This document shows, piece after piece, positions 1-5,612 of a DNA stretch of 15,945 bases (positions are counted from its first letter, which is position 1; each line of letters begins with the position of its first letter). The notes beneath the pieces were generated by a model, which saw nothing but the letters and a program-made list of their open reading frames with translations, did not search any database and had not been told where the DNA came from. A program made the translations under genes and the position numbers. The DNA is from Bacteroidaceae bacterium (GTDB lineage Bacteria; Bacteroidota; Bacteroidia; Bacteroidales; Bacteroidaceae): contig JAFUNW010000198.1 of assembly GCA_017472905.1 (NCBI GenBank), positions 1 through 15,945 on the forward strand, written 5' to 3'.

Positions 1-88
1 AAGCTTCATTCAATTCTTTTGCAAGAGCAATACCTTCTTGAAGGTTCTTGTTCATTTTCCAGTTTCCTGCAACAATGTTTTTTCTCAT
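1..88 (-). CDS. tpiA: Triosephosphate isomerase, N-terminal fragment (cut by window edge)
   Basis: Reading from 88 leftwards gives a protein that begins MRKNIVAGNWKMNKNLQEG, the conserved opening of triosephosphate isomerase. The GNWKMN segment carries the Asn and Lys that bind the triose phosphate in this family. Only 29 codons are inside the window; the rest lies beyond position 1. The enzyme interconverts dihydroxyacetone phosphate and glyceraldehyde 3-phosphate in cytoplasmic glycolysis. The ATG lies 29 nt after the stop codon of the DoxX-like gene on the same strand. I see no TAnnTTTG element in that gap, so tpiA is probably transcribed with the two genes before it. Identification is firm despite the short length because the N-terminal motif is highly characteristic. 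Confidence 0.95.
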   Translation of the reverse strand, partial: MRKNIVAGNWKMNKNLQEGIALAKELNEA

Positions 89-117
89 TTTTGTTTAATT
101 TTATAAGGGTTAATATT

Positions 118-1407
118 TTATTTCTTCACTCTTCTGGAGCTATTCCATCGTAGGTATAATCGGTCTATGATAATTAAACCCATCAACGGCAGTATGAACC
201 AGGCTAGCGTTGTTCCTGTTTTTTGCAAAACTCCAAGTGCGTGTTTTTTTCCTAACGGTAGCTTTTCTAATGAATCGGTAAGTTGATATTCATTGGGAGT
301 ATCCCTGTGGCTCCATTTGTTTATGATGTTTCCGTTTTTTAGTAATACCAATCCGGGATTTGAGCGGATGATTGTTTTCAAGGTCGTGTCGTCTGCGTTA
401 CAGAACGGGTATTCAGCGCCGGTTTTCTCTTTCCAAATGGTCATTTCTTCTTCTGAGGAAGACGTTATGCAGTAGAAAGGGTAATGATATTGGGTGCAAT
501 AATCATATAATTCGTTGACTAAATCAGTGTTGCCATCGTCTGCCAGTTCAAGGCGGTGGGCAATAAGAAGGATTGTATAAGACGGATTAGTCAGAATCTC
601 TTCTGTGATATCCTTGTTGTCTTCTTGTCGGATGATGGAGAAATCATGGATCGGTGGGATGTATCCTTGGTCTTTCAAGACCGTTCTCCTGTCAACGAAG
701 GTCCATGTGCTGTCCGGATAATCTTCGAGTGAAAATTCCTGTTGCTTTCCGTCTTTCTCAAGAACAAAGATGCTTTCGTATGTCGGCCCTTCTTTGTCTG
801 CCGGCATCGCCATTTGGTCAGGTATATTGGTCCCGATGGAGTAAGGCCGGAAATCAAAGATGGGTAAATGCTGCAAACAGAAATGGTTGATGAAAAGAAT
901 AAAGGTGAGCGAATAGATTGAGATAAACCATTCGCTTCGGTGTGTGACAAATCGAAAGATTGATTCTTTCCATTTCAAAACGGAGAAAGCTGCAATAAGC
1001 AGTAGCAGATTTTTTCCGAATGTTTGCCAGTTGGTAAGAACTACTGCGTCTCCGAAACATCCACAGTCTGAAATCGGATTCTTCAATGCCAAATAAAGTG
1101 TCAGTGGGGTCATGAAGAGCATCAGTACTGTAACAAGATAGGATGTGAAGCGCCGATTGATGCCGAACAAAAGGTAGACGCCGAGCATGAACTCCAATGC
1201 CGCAATGACAATTGCCCCGAATAAGAGCAATGATTCGGGGAAATAATCAATTAGTTGGAATGCAGTCAGGTAATCTTGCAGTTTATAGTAGAATCCAAGA
1301 GGATCATTGGCTTTGACAAAGCCTGAAAAGAGGAATACGAAAGCCAATACGAATCGGCATAGATTCGTATATACGGATAATGCGATATGTCGGGTTTTAT
1401 TCTCCAA
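118..1407 (-). CDS. DoxX/MauE-like membrane protein with C-terminal thioredoxin-like domain
   Basis: This 429-residue protein has about five N-terminal membrane segments (roughly residues 9-31, 60-82, 88-108, 130-146, 159-176) and one near the C-terminus (397-416). The loop before the fourth segment carries DCGCFGD (114-120), a Cys pair typical of MauE/DoxX-type proteins linked to thiol redox chemistry. Residues about 276-367 look like a thioredoxin fold: a SYTILLIAH strand and NPGLVLL with a possible cis-proline at 351. There is no CXXC active site in that part. Bacteroides annotations call similar proteins 'BT_3928 family' or DoxX; the function is unproven. The start is a TTG at 1407. An in-frame TAG lies two codons upstream and no ATG occurs before the first membrane segment ends, so a TTG start is required. 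It overlaps the DUF1599 stop by 11 nt, suggesting translational coupling. tpiA follows. Confidence 0.8.
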   Translation of the reverse strand: MENKTRHIALSVYTNLCRFVLAFVFLFSGFVKANDPLGFYYKLQDYLTAFQLIDYFPESLLLFGAIVIAALEFMLGVYLLFGINRRFTSYLVTVLMLFMTPLTLYLALKNPISDCGCFGDAVVLTNWQTFGKNLLLLIAAFSVLKWKESIFRFVTHRSEWFISIYSLTFILFINHFCLQHLPIFDFRPYSIGTNIPDQMAMPADKEGPTYESIFVLEKDGKQQEFSLEDYPDSTWTFVDRRTVLKDQGYIPPIHDFSIIRQEDNKDITEEILTNPSYTILLIAHRLELADDGNTDLVNELYDYCTQYHYPFYCITSSSEEEMTIWKEKTGAEYPFCNADDTTLKTIIRSNPGLVLLKNGNIINKWSHRDTPNEYQLTDSLEKLPLGKKHALGVLQKTGTTLAWFILPLMGLIIIDRLYLRWNSSRRVKK

Positions 1408-1942
1408 AATCTAATTTGATTAATCCGAATACCGAATAATTAATCATGTCCAGATAATTTGCATCTATGCCTTCTGATACAAGTGTTTGCCCGTTTAATC
1501 CCTCTATTTGTTTGGTCCGATAGAGTTTCATCAAGATTAAATCGGTATATGAACTGATTCGCATGCCTCTCCAAGCTTCTCCGTAATCATGATTCTTGGC
1601 GAGCATTAATTCCAAAGCTTGCTTGGCGTAAAGGTCGTAGTATTCGAGCGCTTTTTCGACTGTCAGGTCATCTTTTTCGGCATAGCCAAGAGCCAGTTGA
1701 ATCAGGCCGACTATTCCATAGTTTACAATGGCAATGAATTCAGGCCGAATACCTTCGTCTATCATGCTCTTTCCTTTTATTTCCAGACTGCGAATACGAT
1801 TTGCTTTGATGAATATCTGGTCTGTTACGGATTCCGGTCTCATTATTCGCCATGCAGCTCCGTAATCGTGTAGCTTCTTTTCGAAAAGATTGCGGCATGA
1901 AGCAAACACCTGTTCGAATTGTTTTTGAGTCTTATCTTCCAT
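1397..1942 (-). CDS. DUF1599 protein with two tandem domain copies
   Basis: From the ATG at 1942 this gives a soluble protein of 181 residues. It contains two copies of one module, at about 25-86 and 118-180. Each copy runs HDYG-AWR-MR ... TD-I--K--R ... EGI ... NY---GLI-L, so the gene is an internal duplication. The module matches the DUF1599 family (also listed, as I recall, among nucleotide-modification-associated domains). I know of no proven biochemical role. The reading frame stays open upstream to a GTG at 1990, but a TACCTTTG promoter element at 1960-1967 falls inside that extension, so the ATG at 1942 is preferred. The gene heads a minus-strand transcript with the DoxX-like gene (11-nt overlap) and tpiA. 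The predicted leader is only about ten nucleotides long. Confidence 0.8.
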   Translation of the reverse strand: MEDKTQKQFEQVFASCRNLFEKKLHDYGAAWRIMRPESVTDQIFIKANRIRSLEIKGKSMIDEGIRPEFIAIVNYGIVGLIQLALGYAEKDDLTVEKALEYYDLYAKQALELMLAKNHDYGEAWRGMRISSYTDLILMKLYRTKQIEGLNGQTLVSEGIDANYLDMINYSVFGLIKLDFGE

Positions 1943-1959
1943 AATTTTTGAATAGAGTG

Positions 1960-1967
1960 CAAAGGTA
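1960..1967 (-). promoter_or_regulatory. Bacteroidetes -7 element for the DUF1599-DoxX-tpiA transcript
   Basis: On the minus strand this reads TACCTTTG, an exact match to the Bacteroidetes -7 consensus TAnnTTTG. The -33 region 20 nt further upstream (1988-1991, AGTG) is a poor match to TTTG. Transcription would start near 1951-1953, leaving about ten nucleotides before the ATG at 1942. Confidence 0.55.
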
Positions 1968-2106
1968 AGCATTTTGACGGAATTATGCACTTCTTTTTAA
2001 ATAGATTAATGGTTATTCTTCGATTTAGTTGAAGATTTCGAAAGATTATTCTGTTTGCAACGTTTCTCGTCTCTGATACTCCGTTCGGTATGCAGTAAAC
2101 TGTGGT

Positions 2107-2156
2107 CGGCAGAAAGAGGAAGGGAACGCTTGGGTACGTTTGTCTCTTTTCTGCCG
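2107..2156. repeat. Inverted repeat downstream of cca
   Basis: CGGCAGAAAGAG (2107-2118) faces CTCTTTTCTGCCG (2144-2156). They pair as a 12-bp stem with one bulged T and a 25-nt loop that itself contains AACG/CGTT. It sits 8 nt beyond the cca stop codon. Neither side has a following T-run, so it is not a standard intrinsic terminator. It could be an RNA 3'-end stabiliser or a remnant of a small palindromic repeat. The rest of the 1968-2164 gap shows only a weak 5-bp hairpin (TCTTC/GAAGA) near 2018-2036. Confidence 0.5.
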
Positions 2157-2164
2157 GGTGACAT

Positions 2165-3604
2165 TCATGCTTTGTTTACAGGTTTTAGTCCCATCTCATT
2201 GGCTTTTTTCAGCATATATTCGTATGCAGCATCGTGCTCATTGGGGATTATTCCGTCTAAGATAGCATCTTTTATGGAGCTTTTCAAGCTACCTATTTCG
2301 CGACAGGGTGAGAGGTCGAATACTTCCATGATTTCTTCGCCGGTAACCGGTGGCTGGAATTGGCGAATGCGGTCGCGTTCTTCCAAATCAATCAGTTTCT
2401 GGCGTACCAATTTGAAGTTGTCAAGGAATCGTTGTTTGCGTTCGACATTCTTTGATGTGATGTCCGCTTCGCATAGCAACATCAAGTCGTCAATATCGTT
2501 TCCAGCTTCGAACAACAGGCGTCTTACGGCACTGTCCGTTACAATGTCATCGGCTATCACGATGGGGCGCATGTGCAATCCAACGAGCTTTTGTACATAC
2601 TTCATCTTTTCGTTCATCGGCAACTTCATACGGCGGAAGATGTTCGGAACCATCTTTTCGCCTAAATAGTTGTGGTTGTGGAATGTCCATCCGATGCGCG
2701 GTTCCCATCGTTTTGAACGCGGCTTGCCTATGTCGTGCAGGATAGCGGCCCAACGCAACCATAAGTTCTCGGTTTGTCGTGCAATGTTGTCTAGTACTTC
2801 CAGCGTGTGGTAGAAATTATCTTTGTGTGCTCGTCCGTTTATGGTCTCTACTCCTTGCAATGCTGCCAATTCGGGGAAAATGAGTTCCAACAGGCCACTT
2901 CGCTCCAAATCGATGAAACCTTTGGAAGGGATGGGGGAAGCTACAATCTTGTTCAGCTCATCGGCGATGCGTTCTTTTGAAATGATTTCAATGCGTTCTT
3001 TGTTCCGGCAAAGCGATTCGAATGTTTCGTCATCGATGTAGAAACCCAATTGAGTCGCAAAGCGTATGCAACGCATCATGCGCAAAGGATCATCGCTGAA
3101 CGTGATGTCCGGATCCAGCGGCGTGCGTATCGTCTTTTCCCACATGTCATCCACTCCTCCGAAGGGATCTACCAATTCTCCAAACCGTTCTTTGTTTAGG
3201 CAGATGGCCAACGCATTGATGGTGAAGTCGCGCCGATTCTGGTCGTCCTCCAGTGTGCCGTCTTCCACGATGGGTTTGCGTGAATCTCGTTGGTACGATT
3301 CTTTGCGTGCCCCTACAAATTCCACTTCCGTATGGCGACATTTCACTTGTGCCGTACCAAAATTCTTGAATACCGAAAGATGTGCATTTCGTCCCAATCG
3401 TTTGGCCAATGCTTCGGCAAGTGCTATGCCGCTGCCTACGACCACCACGTCAATGTCTTTGGATGGGCGTTCGAGGAATAGGTCGCGTACATAACCGCCT
3501 ACAACGTAGCATTCCATGCCCAGTTCGTCAGCAGTTTCGGAGATTTGGTGAAATATTTTGTCGGAGAGCTTCTCTTTCAGCTCTTCTTGCGTCAGTTCTA
3601 TCAT
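2165..3604 (-). CDS. cca: CCA-adding tRNA nucleotidyltransferase with HD domain
   Basis: This 479-residue protein adds or repairs the 3' CCA end of tRNAs. The class II nucleotidyltransferase head is clear: GGYVRD (36-41), the two metal-binding aspartates of KDID (50 and 52), then the DDQNRRDFTINALA block (120-133) that helps select nucleotides. DPLRMMRCIRFA (172-183) marks the adjoining RNA-binding part. An HD phosphohydrolase domain follows, with HTLEVLDNIA at 266 and the HDIGKP motif at 290-295; some CCA enzymes use this domain for phosphatase or phosphodiesterase activity. The frame continues upstream to a GTG at 3700. The ATG at 3604 is chosen because it begins the conserved part and follows a consensus promoter at 3627-3658 that lies inside the longer frame. 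The gene appears monocistronic and diverges from the HU-HIG gene. Confidence 0.93.
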   Translation of the reverse strand: MIELTQEELKEKLSDKIFHQISETADELGMECYVVGGYVRDLFLERPSKDIDVVVVGSGIALAEALAKRLGRNAHLSVFKNFGTAQVKCRHTEVEFVGARKESYQRDSRKPIVEDGTLEDDQNRRDFTINALAICLNKERFGELVDPFGGVDDMWEKTIRTPLDPDITFSDDPLRMMRCIRFATQLGFYIDDETFESLCRNKERIEIISKERIADELNKIVASPIPSKGFIDLERSGLLELIFPELAALQGVETINGRAHKDNFYHTLEVLDNIARQTENLWLRWAAILHDIGKPRSKRWEPRIGWTFHNHNYLGEKMVPNIFRRMKLPMNEKMKYVQKLVGLHMRPIVIADDIVTDSAVRRLLFEAGNDIDDLMLLCEADITSKNVERKQRFLDNFKLVRQKLIDLEERDRIRQFQPPVTGEEIMEVFDLSPCREIGSLKSSIKDAILDGIIPNEHDAAYEYMLKKANEMGLKPVNKA

Positions 3605-3626
3605 TATGCTGTCTTGAATTGTGCGG

Positions 3627-3658
3627 CAAAGATAGTGCAAGCCGAGCGAAGAGCCAAA
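3627..3658 (-). promoter_or_regulatory. Consensus Bacteroidetes promoter of cca
   Basis: Minus strand: TTTG at 3658-3655, 20 nt spacer, TATCTTTG at 3634-3627. Both boxes match the published Bacteroides consensus exactly. The predicted start of transcription near 3620 leaves a leader of roughly 16 nt before the ATG at 3604. Confidence 0.8.
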
Positions 3659-3764
3659 ATAAATCGGATTTAAATTCTTTTTAATATGTTTCCTATCCAC
3701 AAAATGCGGGCTGACGGTTATCCTTTTTGTTATGCTGTTGCCCCGAAGTTTAATTCATTCTGCC

Positions 3765-3832
3765 GATTATATAATCAGCGCCGCTAATCATATAATCATC
3801 AGCGTTGATTATGTAATCAGCGCCGCTGATTA
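3765..3832. repeat. 21-bp tandem repeat array with palindromic half-sites (candidate operator)
   Basis: Three consecutive 21-bp units occupy 3765-3785, 3786-3806 and 3807-3827, and a fourth begins at 3828 but breaks off after GATTA. Units 1 and 3 differ at a single base; unit 2 is more diverged. Each unit has an AT-rich part of the form (G/A)AT(T/C)ATNTAATC followed by a GC-rich AGCGCCGCT-like part. GATTATATAATC at 3765-3776 is a perfect palindrome. TAATCAGCGCCGCTGATTA at 3814-3832 is palindromic apart from its central base. The array ends 18 nt before the -33 box of the HU-HIG gene (3851). The position and dyad symmetry suggest binding sites for a dimeric regulator. Confidence 0.75.
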
Positions 3833-3850
3833 AAGAAGTGAGGTGGAGCA

Positions 3851-3882
3851 TTTGGATAACTTCGGGTTTCTTCATAAATTTG
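3851..3882 (+). promoter_or_regulatory. Consensus Bacteroidetes promoter of the HU-HIG gene
   Basis: TTTG at 3851-3854, 20 nt spacer, TAAATTTG at 3875-3882: an exact match to both boxes. Transcription should start near 3889. The -7 box is bracketed by a 7-bp inverted repeat, ACTTCGG at 3859-3865 and CCGAAGT at 3885-3891. A further CCGAAGT lies at 3743-3749, so this motif may be a second operator. A purine-rich AAGGAG stretch ends at 3914, five nucleotides before the ATG at 3920, an unusually good Shine-Dalgarno for this phylum. Confidence 0.8.
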
Positions 3883-3919
3883 CACCGAAGTATTATCAAT
3901 AATCAAAAAAAGGAGAACA

Positions 3920-4540
3920 ATGGCCAAGTATATCAAACAAGAAATGAACGACTTGAACGGAACAGGTCGCTCCAAGGTATATTACCGCATGAAGCGCGAG
4001 TTGCACTTTACGCACGAGCAATTCCTGGAATGGTTGGAAGATACCGACCCTTTCATCGCGAAACATGCCGACAGCGTGTTGAAGCATGTGACGCGACAAT
4101 TGGCTGCTGTAATGGCGCAAGGACATAGCGTAACCATTGACGGGCTGGGCACTTTTCGTGCCGGCATCGGTCTGAAACGCGACAAGGAGCCGGATACGAT
4201 AGACGCAGATGAACCTATGCGCAACGCGCAGAGCCTGCAAGTGACGGACGTATATTTCCGGCCGGACAAGACGTTGGTGAAAGAGACCGACAGTCGGTGT
4301 ACGCTGACGCGTGGAGGAACGCGCCGCATTCATAAGCAAAAGTACACGCGCGAAGAGCGATTGGCCCTTGCCCTTGCTTATTTGGACGAGCACGCCACGA
4401 TGAACATTGCCCGATACAAGCAGTTGACCGGACTATCGCGTACGGCGGCAACGTTGGAGCTTCAAGCTTTTCGCAGCGACCCCGAAAGCGGCATTTCCTT
4501 CATCGGTAGTGGAACCCACAAACTGTATGTGAAGCGATGA
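3920..4540 (+). CDS. HU-HIG family DNA-binding protein with C-terminal winged-helix domain
   Basis: This 206-residue basic protein belongs to the HU/IHF superfamily. Residues about 1-122 fit an HU fold: a helical N-terminal half and the beta-arm lead-in VTIDGLGTFRAG at 71-82, which resembles the GFGTF core of HU. The second part, about 142-206, looks like a winged helix-turn-helix (TREERLALALAYLDEH, then a YKQLTGLSRTAATLEL recognition region, then a short hairpin ending KLYVKR). This architecture matches the HU-HIG clade, where HU is fused to a wHTH, Ig or glycine-rich tail. Such proteins are abundant in Bacteroides; most have no assigned role. Here the wHTH suggests sequence-specific binding. 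The gene is alone, with a strong promoter and a palindromic repeat array upstream, so autoregulation is plausible but not shown. Confidence 0.85.
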   Translation: MAKYIKQEMNDLNGTGRSKVYYRMKRELHFTHEQFLEWLEDTDPFIAKHADSVLKHVTRQLAAVMAQGHSVTIDGLGTFRAGIGLKRDKEPDTIDADEPMRNAQSLQVTDVYFRPDKTLVKETDSRCTLTRGGTRRIHKQKYTREERLALALAYLDEHATMNIARYKQLTGLSRTAATLELQAFRSDPESGISFIGSGTHKLYVKR

Positions 4541-4623
4541 AGAGCGAATGGAAGATTTTGCCTTTTGAGGTTAATCTTGGTTAAATATAAGAATAAAGTG
4601 TAAGCAGAAATGCGGAAAAGTAG

Positions 4624-4631
4624 TACTTTCG
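4624..4631 (+). promoter_or_regulatory. Possible -7 element for the lipoprotein gene
   Basis: TACTTTCG matches TAnnTTTG at seven of eight positions and lies 20 nt before the ATG at 4652. No TTTG is present at the usual -33 distance, so this is a weak call. If real, it supports the ATG at 4652 over the in-frame ATG at 4610. Confidence 0.35.
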
Positions 4632-4651
4632 TTCATTTAAAAGCGAGACTT

Positions 4652-5485
4652 ATGAAAAAAAAGACAGTATGGGCCGGGTTGCTCTTGCTAGGAGTACTCT
4701 TTGTGATGGCCTGTAGCGATCATGGAGAGACGCAGGCCCGACAGTATATAGAAAGGGCTCAATCGGCTTTGCAGAAGGGAAAATTCAGCGAAGCAAAAAA
4801 ACAGATAGATAGCATCCGTCTTCTTTATCCCAAAGCGTTCGAAGCCCGCAAAGCAGGTATCGGGCTGATGCAGCAAATCGACTTGGCGGAGCAACAGCGA
4901 ACGTTGGCTTACCTGGATAGTGTGCTTGTTTTGCAACGACAGCAGGTGGAAAAGGCAAAAGAGGGATTTGTGTTGGAAAAAGATACGGCCTATCAGGAGA
5001 TAGGATACTATTACCATCCGAAGCAGACGGTGGAGCGTGCGGCATATCGCACGTTTTTACGCGGACAAGTGGACGAATTGGGGCACATGTCCCTGACCTC
5101 TGTTTATTGGGGCGAACGTTTTGCGCATCATAAGTCCGTAAAGGTCGTTGCGAAAGACGGAACGTATGCCGAGACGCCGGTCTCGAATGATGTTTACGAG
5201 AGCGAAAACATCGGTTGGAAGACCGAGAAAGCGGATTATCCTCTTGGAAAAGACGGGGGAGTGATCGCTTTCATTATGCTGAATCACGGTGTACAGAGTA
5301 TGAAGGCTTATTACATAGGTGAGCGAAACTACGTCATTCATGTGCGTCCCGAAGACAGCGAAGCCCTTGTCGGTCTCTATCAGTTGTCGCAGGCGCTTTC
5401 CGCAGTGGAACAGACAAAGAAAGATCGCGAGGAGGCATTGCGTAAAATAGCCTTTGTTGAGAGAAAAATGAAAGAAAACAAATAA
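4652..5485 (+). CDS. Lipoprotein of unknown function
   Basis: The 277-residue product starts MKKKTVWAGLLLLGVLFVMAC, a lipoprotein signal peptide with lipobox VMAC and the acylated cysteine at residue 21. The following acidic SDHGE could favour outer-membrane export, as described for Bacteroidetes lipoproteins. Residues about 25-105 and 225-277 are helical and charged with coiled-coil character; the first stretch (ERAQSALQKGKFSEAKKQID) resembles a TPR-like helical pair. The middle, about 110-220, is probably beta-rich. I recognise no named domain. An in-frame ATG at 4610 would add 14 residues before the signal peptide and is unlikely. The gene lies 111 nt after the HU-HIG gene and 127 nt before thrA, so it may be its own unit. 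Nothing links it functionally to threonine synthesis. Confidence 0.8.
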   Translation: MKKKTVWAGLLLLGVLFVMACSDHGETQARQYIERAQSALQKGKFSEAKKQIDSIRLLYPKAFEARKAGIGLMQQIDLAEQQRTLAYLDSVLVLQRQQVEKAKEGFVLEKDTAYQEIGYYYHPKQTVERAAYRTFLRGQVDELGHMSLTSVYWGERFAHHKSVKVVAKDGTYAETPVSNDVYESENIGWKTEKADYPLGKDGGVIAFIMLNHGVQSMKAYYIGERNYVIHVRPEDSEALVGLYQLSQALSAVEQTKKDREEALRKIAFVERKMKENK

Positions 5486-5514
5486 ACATAGTGACGGACA
5501 GGACGTTGGCGAAA

Positions 5515-5555
5515 GATAAGCAGTAGCGAGGAAACGTAACGCTTATCGGCATAAG
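5515..5555 (+). other. Possible competing hairpins in the thrA leader
   Basis: GATAAGC (5515-5521) can pair with GCTTATC (5541-5547). CTTAT within the latter (5542-5546) can instead pair with ATAAG (5551-5555) around a CGGC tetraloop. The two pairings exclude each other. They sit about 58 nt before the thrA ATG. No U-run follows, so a transcription terminator is not formed. Stems are short and chance is possible. I see no good TAnnTTTG promoter in 5486-5612. Confidence 0.25.
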
Positions 5556-5612
5556 ATGGTTATGACATGCAATTCGCAACTTCCGGTCGGTCGTTTTGTA
5601 ACGTAAGAAAAC

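Noticed and set aside
2055..2669. Plus-strand frame (204 codons) over the end of cca
   Set aside because: Mostly antisense to cca and Ser/Arg-rich without domain features; no promoter.
3605..3700. N-terminal extension of cca to a GTG at 3700
   Set aside because: The extension has no family similarity and contains a consensus promoter (3627-3658).
3765..3832. Short CRISPR array
   Set aside because: The 21-bp units abut directly with no spacers, and no cas genes are nearby.
5591..5598. TCGTTTTG as a -7 box for thrA
   Set aside because: It lacks the TA start of the consensus and has no TTTG at the -33 distance.
5556..5606. 16-codon frame before thrA as a threonine leader peptide
   Set aside because: It encodes only two threonines among sixteen residues and no terminator follows, unlike the Thr/Ile-rich thrL type. 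Kept only as part of a low-interest leader observation.
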